Assembly: GCA_018873245.2 (NCBI GenBank)
Contig: JAEMBT020000006.1
Location: 7,275,855-7,339,854, forward strand
Reading direction: 5' to 3'
Source: Archegozetes longisetosus
Lineage: Eukaryota > Arthropoda > Arachnida > Sarcoptiformes > Trhypochthoniidae
DNA: 64,000 nt
Shown: positions 26,404-39,286 of the stretch, one piece after another
How the letters are laid out: the number at the start of each line of letters is the position of its first letter
Numbering within the stretch: position 1 is the first letter of the stretch
Position numbers and translations under genes: made by a program
The notes under the pieces: generated by a model
The model's database searches: none
What the model was told of the DNA's origin: nothing
Seen by the model: the letters and a program-made list of their open reading frames with translations, nothing else

Positions 26404-26467
26404 ACAGCAATACAGCAATACAGCAATACAGCAATACAGCTATACAGCTATACAGCTATACAGTAAG
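26404..26467. repeat. 8-bp array (ACAGCAAT)4(ACAGCTAT)3
   Basis: Four perfect ACAGCAAT units are followed by three perfect ACAGCTAT units, with degenerate relatives extending upstream to about 26341. The clean switch between two variants suggests separate local expansions. Confidence 0.9.
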
Positions 26468-26823
26468 AGAGCCATTGAGAATCAAACGCATCTCTAAAAA
26501 TATTTATCTAATTAAAAAAGTGGCGATTCCTTACGCTTAAACTTTACTTTCCCTTATAATAAATAAAGCAAATTTAATTAAGGAGTTTACTCATCAATGA
26601 CCTAATTTGTGCCTAATTGAAAGTAATTGAACCATTTGGAGGTTCAGTAGATACCTTAGTAATCGAATAGTTTTAAAAGCTATCTCAACTTATCTGATCA
26701 AGTTTGAACCTATTTTTAGAAAGATCGTCAAACTGTTTCAGATAATTGAATTCCTATTTTCAATGAATGAGAACAAAATAAGATACATGTTCAACTATAT
26801 CAAAAAAGTAATTTACTTATTCG

Positions 26824-26892
26824 GTCAGGTTAGTGCTACAAAGTGCTACCTACGATGTTACTTTAGTAATACTGTCACAGCACTGACCTGAC
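26824..26892. repeat. Foldback with 14-bp arms
   Basis: GTCAGGTTAGTGCT at 26824-26837 pairs with AGCACTGACCTGAC at 26879-26892, with one G-T pair. The 41-nt loop has a small inner stem (GTTACT/AGTAAT). It is too short-stemmed for a normal pre-miRNA and may be a transposon relic or a structured element. Confidence 0.6.
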
Positions 26893-27800
26893 TATTTTCT
26901 TAAGCTCTTAAGTTCAATTCAATAAGAATAAAAAGAAACGAAAATTTGTCTAACAATAATCAAACTATCTTTTGTTGATCTATGCGTCTCCACTTGGGCA
27001 ATAAGTTGGGTAGTTATTAGTTTGAGAATTGAGCATATGCAAAATTGAAACGAAAATAAGGTATTAATTAAAAGTCATAACCATAACTTACATTGAAAAC
27101 TGTAGTATAGAAATGAGTTAAGTAGTTGTATTCAATGTTCTATACATTAGTTTGGTTTAATAGATCTGAGATCTGAAATGGATTTTTGTATTTTTAATAT
27201 ATAAGATCATATAAAACATGCATAATGAATCTCCACATAAATGTTATTTTCAGCAAACGTGTCAACTTTTACAGATATATTGATTTGCTTTATTAATAAC
27301 ACACGTCTATTACATTTGTATTTTGAGTGTTATTAAAAATGAGAAGTTTACACCTAGTATTAAACTCTAGTTAGTTTGCGCTCATAAACTAATTATGTTC
27401 ACTTTGATTAACAGCTTCTAGCAGATTTCTACTTCAATACCACAAGTTCAGAGAGAAACCAGTATTTCTGTTTGACTTGAGTCAATAATAATTTGAAATG
27501 CAATGCTTATGTTCTAAATGGTAGACATTTATTCTACTATGTCTTAAATCATAAATAGTTGGCATTTCAGTACAATTGCTAATAACAGCATCAACTGATT
27601 CTAACTCAAACAAAAATGTAATAAATTTGATTTGTTAAAGACATTGACATGCATATAGTAAAAGTCTTCACATCTGTTTACTTTGATTCATTCTTTCAAA
27701 TACTTTTATTATAGCTTAAAATTCACTTCAAATCTTTTCTATATTCTGGTTCTCTTCTTCCTCAGAGTCAAATCGATTCTCTTGGTTTGTCTACTAAAAG

Positions 27801-28080
27801 GACACCCTTAGGATAGATTTTAGGACACATTTGAGGATCAAATTCAGGATACCTTTAGAGTAGAATTTAGGATACCTTTTATTATAAAATTTAGTATACC
27901 TTTTATTATAGAACTTAGTATAGCTTTTAAGATAGAACTTGGGATATCTTTTAAGATAGAATTTAGGATATCTTTTAAGATAGAATTTAGGATATCTTTT
28001 AAGATAGAATTTAGGATATCTTTTAAGATAGAATTTAGGATATCTTTTAAGATAGAATTTAGGATATCTTTTAAGATAGA
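27801..28080. repeat. 24-bp minisatellite with a homogeneous 3' half
   Basis: Five identical 24-bp units (27955-28074) begin GATAGAATTTAGGATATC, preceded by one near-copy (27931-27954) and by increasingly diverged units back to about 27801. Each junction contains AAGATA...TATCTT, so every unit can fold on itself. Confidence 0.92.
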
Positions 28081-30509
28081 CTTATGGAATCGAGTAATGC
28101 CTTCATATTCTCAGCCCATTAGTGATTACTATACTATCTTGAAGTACAAAAGTATTATATTTATGCAAAATAGTTCTAAATAAAGATAAATACTTTAATA
28201 TCTGCTTTTCTTTTCTTTAATCATTAATTAAGGAAAAGCTACTCTCATGGTGAAGGTTTAATTAATTACTAGCATCAAACAAGTCTCTATAGACTTTAGA
28301 ATCTATTCCTCAAAGTTAGTGAAGTTTTATTTTTCCTAATAATCGTAACAATGTTTTTAAGGCCTTCTCTTAGAGCTATATAAAAATCACAACTCAAATT
28401 CAATTCCAACCCAATTCTTACTCTTTAATAATCTATAGCTTTCATACCTTCTCAACCAAACCAATCGCTTTCTTATTTAAATAAGTTTCCGATCAAACTC
28501 TCAGTCCTTAATCATATTATGACTTAAGATTTTAGTCAAGTCTTACTCAATCGAATTAGGGTTGAAATTAAGAAATTTGACTGACGAATGAATCATCTTT
28601 AAGCTTATTCTGACTAAATCTTGTCTAACTTGAAAATATATGTGACTAACCAAACTTACATGACTTTAGTTTATTTGGTAAATCGATAACATCAGACTGA
28701 ACATAATCATAAAAAGCACGTTCCGAGTGATTCGTTATTTTGATTATGTACTTTTTACATACTGTTCTGTCTAATAGAGTCAACTGCTATTTCATCATAC
28801 AGTCCAAATAAAATCAATGTTTAATTCAAAAACATTACATTTTCAACAATTCTCACAAAATAATTAACACTTTTTTGCAATTAATATCCATAAAATGATG
28901 TAAATTGGATGTCAATTTAATGGTGATTCTACTTGAAACTAACAAGGAAGTACCAGCTCGACTGCATTCTGATTTACATTTGACAAGTTTAGAAAATGTT
29001 TTGATAAAATCAATAAGTATAAAAACAATTGAAGTTGTAAAGAATGGAAATATTTTTGTTTTGGGAGTAAAGTTGACATATTTGGTCAATTGAGAATCTG
29101 CTGACTGACAGAATCTGACAGAATCCTCGATAAATGGCAAATGAATGAATCTTCATTTTATCGAGAATACGATAGGAGTATAAGAATATAAGAACATAAA
29201 AGCATATAAATGTTCGAATCAGTACTGACTTGAAGTGAGATTCATATTGGACATAATGGCTAATTTGGTGTTGTAAACATATTGGTTGATAAGCCATTGG
29301 TGTTATTAGAAGTATGATATGTTATAAGTGGTCAATGTTATGTGTGTAACAATGAGTTAATTTGAAAAGTGTAGAAAAGACCTATAAGAGTTGAAGCTGA
29401 ACAATTCAATTGCAGAGTTAGGTTGGAAACTATCGAAAAATTATTGAACTGTCCAAATGACGTCAGATTTGTTCAATACAGAGTTGATGTAACGAATGTC
29501 TTCCAGCATCCCTTCTAATGCGTCTGCCCTAACACTCATTTCTCTACCACTTCGTCGCATTTGTTAATATGTTTCTCGAAAACTGTTGATATCGTTCTCT
29601 CTCTCATCTCTAATGTGAGTAATTAATACTTTTTTCCACAATCTTTAAATTTGAATCAAATAGATTTAAATAGGTTTGAATGAGTTGATAGTAAAATGTT
29701 CCGAATAGTTCATTTCGATACTAATTATTGAACTATAATATTATTGTTGAATCGAAAGAAGCTTTGATTCTGTGCTTATTCTGTACTTATTCTGTAGTTT
29801 GCGTTAAGTTGTAGGCAAAATGTGGTTAATGCGCATTGTGTACAATTGTGACAATCAAATGAAGTAATTTACATGATATTCCTTATCAGTAATCTCTTTA
29901 AGAGTTTGTTTATCTTGCGATATGTCCGCTTTATTATATAATACAAAGTTATATAATAAAATACTATCTTAAACTCTCCAAATCCCGGAAATATTCAATG
30001 AAAGCTCATTTATTTTCGTTAAGAAAGTTATTTCATTCGACAATCAACTTTGAGTTAAGCCAATTTAGATCAAATTTCATTCTCATCTTATAATCTCAGG
30101 TTAAAAGCTTTTCAGAAATATTTTCTCTATAAACTGAGTTAAGTTTAGTTTGCCATCTATTTGAATTTAGATCTAGAACTACAAACTAATAGAAATCTTA
30201 AAAATGAGTCAAATTTGTTACTCTGTAAGATGACAAAATTGAGTTTCTTACAAACAACACTTTCTAAACGAGCTTCGATGAGCTTAAGCGTGAAAATATT
30301 AGAAAAGTTTGAAAATGTTAAATAATATATGATGAAGTAGTGTGGTAAACATTTTCTCGTTGAATTCATTGTTTGAGTGTTGTCAAGTTGATAGACTTAA
30401 TTACAATCCCAAATAGAATACCACTTGAAAAGTAAATGTTTTCTATTCAAAATCAATGACTCCATTATTTCATTAAACACTTGTAAGACAATAACTACAG
30501 AAAATATCG

Positions 30510-30972
30510 AAAATCTAATTGAAGGCGTTAGTCACGGAGAAGCCCTTCTAACATGTTTTCGAATAAAAGGACTCAAATATAGTCAATTTATGCCTACCTA
30601 TTCAAGTCCAATTCAAAGTGATTTACTTTCATTTAAATAACATTCAGATCGATAGAAAACACCAATCATTTCACTTATTATAAACTTTCTTATGGTTGAA
30701 AAACAATTTTTTTCAAAAGGTAAATTTCAACTGAATAAACATTTTTCACTTGTAATAATCTACAAATACTTATCTTTGAAAAAAAATTGTTTTTCAATCA
30801 TAAGAAAGTTTATAACAAGTGAAATGTTCGGTATCTTATTGATTTGAGCGTTATTTAAATAAAACTAAATCACTTTGAACTGGTGTTCAATAGACAAGCA
30901 TATCTTTTTTTGAATTGTTTCATTTTTGAAGAAAAGTTTCTCTGCAACTAACGCCTTCAATTATATAGAATC
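30510..30972. repeat. Large imperfect inverted repeat, ~200-bp arms
   Basis: The left arm (30510-30721) and right arm (30771-30972) are reverse complements at roughly three quarters of positions, separated by about 49 nt. The innermost 44 bp are nearly identical (TTATAAACTTTCTTATGGTT on the left). Outer landmarks such as ATTGAAGGCGTTAGT and TTCAAAGTGATTTA are shared. The left arm carries a short open frame containing IEGVSHGEALL. The right arm preserves only IEGVS and QSDL, with stops between. It may be a diverged tail-to-tail duplication or a foldback element. No family is recognised. Confidence 0.8.
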
Positions 30973-33900
30973 TCAAATTATTGATATGACGTGCCATGAA
31001 ATAAATATTAAGATAGTTTCCAAATTCAGAAATGCATCAATTTTTAATCACTTAAAGTTGATCGAAAGTCAGGTAGATTCTCACTTAAAGATATGAACTA
31101 ATGGAAATAGCAGTAAAGTCTTCAGAGCAATTCTAATAAATCTGAAACAATTTTGGGTTTCAACTAATATTCGGCATTTGCAATAAGTATTACTCATGCG
31201 TTCTGTTAATTTAATTTCTGAATAAGTGCAAACAGAAGATTTTCAGAGAAATATAAATCAAATTTCTAGAAATTATTCGGAACATAAATCGAATTCAATT
31301 CAAATCGATATCTGTCTGACTTTGTCAGCTATAGTGCAAGTTTTACTACTTTTGTTGTAGTAATAAATTAAGTAAGTGATAAGATTTGCTCAGTTTTCTT
31401 TTGCTGCGCTCCAATTTTTCAAAACAATATTCTGTTTAAAGCCTATTATATTTTGTTGAAAAATGGCATCAATGACACCCACTACTGCAGATTCTTGCTT
31501 ATATTCTTTGAGTTTGTATGATACTTAGTATTCATTATTTATAACACTCGTATACTTCATGAAACACAACAATTTTGAAAAACATACCAAATTGGTTTGA
31601 AAAATAAGTTTCCTTTTAGTCTTCTATTTGAAGGAATTTGTCAGTGTAAAAAATGACTTAGGTCTTAAACAAGACCAAAACAACATCTAGCTTTCTTTAA
31701 GCATTTAGTTTAATGTTATATTTATATGAAATAGTTAGAGTTTAATTAGTGTTTACGACCAACAACTCATTCAGTTGAGTATTAAGCTTAAATGTGGAGT
31801 TTAAGCATGAATCCTAAGCATGAATCTTAACCGTGAATCTAGCAAAATCTTCTGTTTGCTGTTAAGAAACTGAACGGTTTAGTGATATAAAGACTGGAAT
31901 AGTGAAATTCTAAATAGAATCGCACCAAATAATTACTTGAATAATCAATTGTCATTATTAACGCTTTAGTACGTTTTAGGTTTAGAGGCCAAATATAAAG
32001 CAATTATTCGGCTACAGAATCAGAATGTGTGCATAACTCAAATCCATCAAATACTTTATCATTTCGTGAATATTTTGATGGAGGAAAAATTATTGAGCCA
32101 AAACTTTCTCAACATTTCCTATCGCTATCTATGCGTTACACAATCTAAACATAGCAAATATTGTAAAATTGTTTATATACTTTGTTACTTTGAGTTGATT
32201 TTGATACTTTATACTTATATCCGTAGTTTAGTATCGATTTTATTGAATAAATCAATTGTTGTATAGTTTGAAAGGAAAGTCCTGCTATGAAATAGCATCA
32301 TAAATATGTAAGAATATGTTTTTGAGCTACCATTCTACAATTTAATGAATAGTTACTCTATTTCCATTCGACAACTCTATTAAACTTTATTTCTGTTCAA
32401 GTTCGCTACACATCGTAAGCATTTTATTTTAACAGAATTCCTTCGAATAATACATTATATATTTATTTCTTGATTCCTTACAGAATTAGATCGTTTTTAC
32501 GATTGAGTGACATGGAAGGCATTTGAAAAGCAAAATAAAAAATAGACTAGATTTGAATAATAACTCGATAAGAATATGACTTCTGAAATGTCAGTTTAGA
32601 TAAATAGGGATCAATCAAAACGTCGTATAAAATGTGATTAATTTTCAAACAAGAGTCAAACTTTAAAATCACTGTCTTCATTACATGAACTTACTAAAAG
32701 ACAATCTCATATTATGATATATTATTTAAATCAAAATACTTGAATACAACTAAATATCTTATAATCTTATAACTATTCTTAACCTCAGTTATCGATTTCC
32801 AAATCTGACTATTCGTTGGAAGCTTTCTTCAATTCGATTTCTTACATAGGGATCAGATTCATATTAATAATAGTGAGCACTAGAGCTTTCTTCGATTTGA
32901 CCGTTTAAGACAAATGTTTGGCTTTATCGACAACAGAAAGAGTACAGATGAGAAAGTTTAAGAATAAAGAGTCAGTTCAATTAGAAGTGATCCCATGAGT
33001 ACAGGTACTGATTAGCTTACTTGTTAAAGAAGAAAGATAACTCAATTTAATTCTTAATTTAAAACACATTCTTCCCAGATATAGCACTAAATATCTTCAA
33101 CTGGTGTTCAGTTTTTTGTCTACACTTTTGTATTGCTAACATTTATAATCTTATAATGAAAAAGGAAACAGAATTGATTAGAAAAAAGTGATCTATGAGC
33201 AAAATTTGATTTTAAAAAATAGTGACAAATGTTTACTTTCATTTATGTCAAATACCGATTCATACTTGTCACTAACTTTTCAGCTTGAAAGGCAATTTAT
33301 TGCTGACTTTTGAGCAAAATAGACATTTTTAACAGTGAAAAATTCTTATTAGACTGCATAGAAGTTGTAGCTTAAGGTAATATAGCATTTAAAGGCCTGA
33401 TAGCAACTTAGCAAAATATTTCATTTTTCTGCTGTTTTACATTTTATAGATTAATTCAAACCTCATATCCTGCATAAAAGTTCACTGTTTGTCATACTAT
33501 CTTCAGTTGTTTAAAGACATAAAATACAAAATATGATGAAAGTCTGTCTTTATTAGATTGTGACTAAATAAACATGAACAATGAATACTTTTGATTATGG
33601 ACATAAAATTGTATAAAATGTCTCATTTGTTTGCATTTATTAAGCTTCAGACTGTTTGCTAATGAACTGTTTTAAAATAAACCTATCCTTAAGTCGTCGA
33701 TGAAGACTTTTTATCATCCAACAAATCATTTCTTTTCCTGTTATATATCATATTTGAATATTTGCGAACCTTATGCTTCATTGAATATGGCTTCTAGCCT
33801 ATGAAGCAACATGACGTTAGTTTTTGTATACTTTCTTTTTTCCATCCAATTTACAATGCAATATAACATTATATTTACAATATAACATCTCTTTGCGGAC

Positions 33901-34606
33901 TCAGGTTTTTCACAAAAATCACACTTGATTTGTATTTGCGAACTTTAATTAAATGAATCTGGAAATCAAAACAAAATACAACTTGCTTGAATTGGAGTCT
34001 TTCAGCTAAACAACTTTGATTCTGTAATTTAAGAGAATCAAGGGTATGACTTCCTGTGCTTAGCGCATAAGGAAAGCAAACTTCTAGAGCTTAAGCACTA
34101 AATTAAAAACTGTTCAGGATTAATAATTGACTGAAGATTTGAGTTTAGTAGATTTGATCTAAAGATTGCGACACATAACTGTTTGGGAGGTAATTGAGAA
34201 TAATCACTTTCTTTATCAATATACTCTCATAGATAATTACTTTCTGCATGACTTGAGTAATTGGATGGCCGTTTTTTGCTATTCTATCGATCATATTTAT
34301 CAAATAAGTTCTAGTATTTATAAAAGATTTCAGTTTCAATTTTCAACCATCAAAAGAGGAATGTTTAGTCAGAGGCTAAGTTATAAATAATTTATATTGA
34401 ACTATTTAAAGAAAAGTATTTTTCAGAATGCTTACTCATACAATGGATTTAAAAATTGGTAACTTGAAACTGTTTATATGATATCATATTTTATTATCTT
34501 CTAACATTTATCGGATAATATAACTTGCATTATTCATATTGGTTTTTTTCCAGCATTAAGTGAATTAATGTAGGAGTTGTTTATAATGTTGCATTTAGCC
34601 ATTCTT

Positions 34607-34631
34607 TCTCTCTCTCTCTCTCTCTCTCTCT
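34607..34631. repeat. (CT)n microsatellite
   Basis: An uninterrupted TC dinucleotide run of about 25 nt in intergenic DNA. Confidence 0.95.
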
Positions 34632-35972
34632 ACTACAATACCCACAAATGTTAGTCAACTTACAAAATACGATCGATCAACAAACAAACAAATGCTATAA
34701 CGCAGCTTGTTCATGCCAAATCCAATATTTTAATACTAATTGTTTAATTTAATCTAAGCAATATACTTTAGGATAGTTTAATTTAATTTGAGACAAATTT
34801 ATGGCCAGAGCCAACATCATAAACTGAATTATCAATATTTATAAATATGCTCATAAGCAGGTGGAATCAACAAATTAATTCCATTTACGTTCAACTTAAG
34901 TCTACTCTATTAAGCTTTGATTAAACAAATAATGCACGCATTCTCACTCTCTTCTTACTTAAGTTTAATATTTTAGATAATTGTCACAACATTCGGTACT
35001 TCAAAGCGTTTAAGTATTAAAATATGCATTAGTTTTGTGTTTTGGTCAAAATAAGCATTTTATGCCAGTTAAGTATTAACTTATTTTCTCTATTAGTATA
35101 AATTATTTTCATAAAATCAAGTCACACAGAAAGCATTTACCCTAACAATCATAAGCCTAAGATCAATCATTGAAAGAGTCTTATGATAGTTTGAGCAAAT
35201 ATAACGATAAAACTTAATCAAATTGAGACAAACGCTCTTAAAAGCTGACTGACAGGCTGAAACATCGCAGCAGCAAAACTTAATTCATTTTATTAGTATG
35301 TCATAGAAACCTGAACTTAAGTACGAAATTCAGCTCCTAACCAGCAATAATCTTCATATGAACTTGACTTCAAGTGGTTTCCGAGACTCATATCAATGGC
35401 CAGTCTATTAATCTGAACAACTTATTTGAAGAATAGGATTCGCTTCTAAAGTCTCGTTAGAGCGTGATTACCAAATCGAGAATGCGTTCAATGATATATT
35501 AGTCACAATTGTTGTAATAAATTGTAATAATTGTTAAAATTGTAATATTTCGTGCAAACGTTTGTGCACTAAATCTTTCTTAGATTGAGTTGAAAGTTAA
35601 AAAATCAAAATCTATTTTATCATTTGGTTGTTTATCAATTTTCGATATATTCCAACTGTTTAGTGACTTAAGGTTTTGGAGAATCAATTTTGATAAGTTA
35701 AAATTTAGAGGAAAAAGCTCAGTTAATCTAGTGGTTGAAATCAATAATTTTCTAAGAAATTAGTTTCAATCATTGATTGCATGTGTGGACGACTTTCTAT
35801 CAATTTTGCGCATGAAAACCCATTGGTTTGCAGCTAATACAGCGTTGCATGAGTTTATTACTAGTAAGCGTACTTTCAAGATATGATATTTTCTTTTTTA
35901 TAGGCAATAGAGTATCACAACTGAAGTATATCTGAAATATCATATTGTGAAATAGAAAACTTCTGGACATCT

Positions 35973-38900
35973 ATGCCTTTATTAACAAAGAGAGGGACAG
36001 AAGAACGAGGAGTCCAAATGAGTGATGTAAATAGTGCATCATTAAGTATAGCTAAAACACCGTCGCCATCACCATCTCGAGTCTTATTAAGTCCTCAAAG
36101 TCGATATGAGATGATGCTGAATAACCCGAGCGGAGTTTTCAGCACCAGCACTCCTCCGCTTTCCCGACAGAGAAGACATTCCAAGTTACACTTAAGAATT
36201 GCATCAGAGATCAGTGTTGATCAAGAAAGCACTTCACAGAACACTATCAATAAGGATCGATACAGAATTGTAATAATGGGCTCCAGTGCTGTTGGCAAAA
36301 CTGCTATCGTCGAACAATTCTTGTATGGTATGAAATGACACTTTTCTCTATAAAATACTTTTACGCTACTTTTATTTGTCTTAATACTCTTTAACTCTTC
36401 ACTTCCTTCATAGCTATTGATTAGTAGTTCAAAGATCATTCGAGCCCATATTCATTCTCTATTATCCTCAACCATTCAATAGTTGTTTTAGAATATCTTT
36501 TCAGCATTTATTTTTCGTGACAACTTCTCTGTAATTGCAATATTTATTGTTTTGTATTTTTTCTATTTACTTTAGCATTTTATTATTATTTAATAATATA
36601 TTTGATACGTTGAGCGGACCTCATATTTTTAACATTTTCGTTGTTCACTGCTATTCTAAATTAATAATCTGTTCATAACAGGAAATGTGAAAATAATTAC
36701 AGAATTTGTTGTAATATCATTGCTTAAATTCTATCGATCATTTTTTATTGCAATCAGTTTCTCGAGTTTAGTTCTATGAAAATTCTGGGAAAATAGAAGG
36801 GAAAGGAAGTTGACATGATTAGCATTTTGTGAAGATAGCTTCAAATTCAATGCTATTATTTAAGCCGTGCCGTAACCAACAGTTGGAATAAAGGGGCTAT
36901 AGCTCCCTAAAGGCTTTCAAATCGTTGAATTTATGCAAATACATTCGAGAAGATTTTAAGAATTTCTAACCAAGTAGGTTGAAGCTGATAAAAATCAACT
37001 TAAAATGGTTGCAATAGAAAATTAACTTATTTTCCTCTAAATTCAATTATTTTGAGTCAATCCTGAAGTTTGAGCTCTACCAGAGGTTTTAGCTTGACCA
37101 ATGCTTAAATCGCTGGTTACGGTACTGTACTTGATCTGTATTATTTTTATCATTATTCAATGCTTCAATGCCATAATACTGCAAATCTCATTCAATTCTC
37201 AAAAATGATGATGCTTTCAAAATAGACTAGATTTTTTTCAGAAGACTTGAAACATTCTCTTCAAATATATATACTGTATATATGTATATATATATACACG
37301 AATAGATTCCTTAACAACTAACACGAATTACAAGAATTACTAGAGAACAAATTGAAGTTATCTTCTAGTTAATGTAAAAATATTTGTGCAAATTACTTTA
37401 TGATGAAGAGTTTATCTCACCATTATATACTCCACACAGAACACGAATGCAGGTTGTAATAGTATTGCACACGTTTTCACATTAGTCAATATACAGTTTG
37501 GTTTTTTATTTCGACTACACACAAAAATCTGGAGTCAATCAAAATATTTGATAGAATCAGAAGTAAATAATGTATTAGATGGTAACATATTATGATAGAC
37601 TGGAACAATTCTAATGATTAAAGACGAGAATTTGAAGTAATATTTTTTCAATTAAAGCTTGATTTATGTAAGAATTGTATAAAACATCTCGTTTATTATG
37701 CACTACAAGGATGCTAACTATCACTTTTATATTTTATCATTTCATAAATTTTTTATGTTATATTTGTTAATGTTTCTGCTTCTCGGTTATTCAGTTGCGA
37801 CATATGTTCAAATTCTTTTCTCTACATTCTTAGCGCTCTTCACATTCTTAGGAATTATGGATAGTTTTTTGTATTCATTCAAACCTTCAGTAAAATGAAA
37901 TTCTTATAAGAAGTGAGAACAACTGATTGCTCTACTTTTAGAGTTTAATCCTATTCCTCGACAAATTACCATAAAAAACATGAATAGAATTCTAATAGTA
38001 TTAGAGGCAAACTTAAAATGAAGAACTTTTCGAAGGTTTCCTCTTAGCTTTGGAAAAAGTTTTTCATTGGTTTCGACTATAATTGTTCACAATTGAATCA
38101 TTAGTTGTAATGCTTTATGGCAATTTGAGTGACACAAATTTGAGTTTGAGTCACAAATTTCAATAGAGTAAGTATAAATCAATAAGGTTTATTTTCGCTA
38201 TAACGCCATACAATCAAATGAATACAACTCAAAATACTCAAACAATACAATTAGGTAACTGTTATAGAAATGAATTTGATTTCATTGGCTACAGAATAAA
38301 AGTCAAGTAGAAAACAAATAAAAGAATAAACAGACAATAAATTATTGTTTTAGGTACTTTTCCAACAAGCCATTCGGCGACTGTTGAAGAGCTACATAAA
38401 GGAGAGTATGAAGTTGGCAGCGGAGGAATTATACCACTTGAGATTTTAGATACAAGCGGTAGGGCTTATATCGATTGGTTTTCTTTCTTTCCTCTATAAA
38501 ACAGATCACATAATCCTTTTTTGTATTAGACACATATATTATTTAATTTGTATAACAGGATCATTCGAGTTTCCAGCCATGAGAAGACTCGCTATTTCCA
38601 CAGGTCTGTCATTCTCACAATCCAAAATTCAACTTCTTTTAAATCATTCCTTTATAATCCAACTTTCGCTTCAACAATCTCAACAACAATAGGCGATGCT
38701 TTCGCTCTCGTCTATTCGATCGATAATTCAGAAACATTTGAAGAAGTGAAGACACTGCGTGAAACTATATTGCAAGTCAAAGGAGACACTTACTGTCCAA
38801 TAGTCGTTGTCGGAAACAAGTCTGACCTGCCCGAAGATATGCGAGCAGTTAAGATTGAATTAGCGGAATGTGAATGCATTGATTGGGATCATGGCTTTGT

Positions 38901-39286
38901 TGAATGCTCTGCAAAAAACAATGAGAATATAGTGAATATATTTTTAGTTATTATTGCAAATATTCTTATCATATTCTTGTCATTTTCTAAATTACATCCT
39001 CTCATCTTCATAGGTCAACATATTCTCTTCAATGCTCATTCAGGCCCGTCTCAAGGGCGCTCTTAATGTCACTCAAATATTGGCTTCTAATTCGCCGAAA
39101 CACCACTTTCCACACCGAGACCGAACCACTGGCGAAGATCACATTCGGTCGCATAATCAACGCCGTCGCTCAAGTTTACCGATTAGTGAACTGTTCCACC
39201 GATCGCCAGGTATTAGCGGATTGAGTTTAAATCCGAACAGAGATAGGACTGCCTTTCGGAAAAGGAACAGCTGCACTCCTTCGTAA
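35973..39286 (+). CDS. RASD (Dexras1/Rhes)-like small GTPase (five exons)
   Basis: Ras-family GTPase of 338 residues. Exons are 35973-36327, 38354-38458, 38559-38603, 38693-38931 and 39014-39286. Introns are 2026, 100, 89 and 82 nt, all GT-AG and in frame. Residues 1-95 form a Ser/Pro-rich extension longer than in mammalian RASD proteins. G1 is GSSAVGKT (103-110), with Ser at the Ras Gly12 site. Switch I reads HSATVEELH. G3 is DTSG (151-154), followed by SFEFPAMRRLAISTGD, which matches the RASD hallmark FPAMRR and lacks Gln61. G4 is NKSD (210-213) and G5 is ECSAK (239-243). The tail is basic and ends CTPS, a possible but atypical farnesylation box. Met16 (36018) has a better start context (CAAATGA) and could be the true start. 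A 3' splice-like site at 35903 hints at an upstream 5' UTR exon. RASD is the best match; RASL10 is a weaker alternative. Confidence 0.9.
36865..37127. mobile_element. Degraded MITE, hAT-like termini, in intron 1 of the RASD-like gene
   Basis: The left end CCGTGCCGTAACCAAC (from 36865) and the reverse complement of the right end, CAGTACCGTAACCAGC (from 37127), form terminal inverted repeats differing at three positions over 16 bp. The 263-bp body has no open frame. GGGGCTATAGCTCC just inside the left end is typical of nonautonomous DNA transposons. Flanking octamers TATTTAAG and TACTTGAT agree at five of eight positions, consistent with an old 8-bp target duplication. Family assignment is inference. 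Confidence 0.6.

Larger units (their letters stand above)
23461..35972. other. Gene-poor interval between the two GTPase genes
   Basis: About 12.5 kb upstream of both divergently oriented GTPase genes. No exon is supported. It contains an 8-bp array (26404-26467), a foldback (26824-26892), a 24-bp minisatellite (27801-28080), a large inverted repeat (30510-30972) and a (CT)n run (34607-34631). TTTTTTATAG at 35894-35903 looks like a 3' splice site and may mark the acceptor of an untranslated first intron of the RASD-like gene. Confidence 0.5.

Noticed and set aside
38548..38692. An N-terminal extension MYNRIIRVSS ahead of the fourth exon of the RASD-like gene
   Set aside because: It reads exon 3 in the wrong frame and runs through intron 3. 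The correct frame of exon 3 gives FPAMRRLAISTG, the RASD hallmark.
38932..39066. A hydrophobic C-terminal tail (VIIANILIIFLSF) on the RASD-like GTPase
   Set aside because: It is read-through of intron 4 (38932-39013). Splicing to 39014 gives the expected G-domain end followed by a basic tail.
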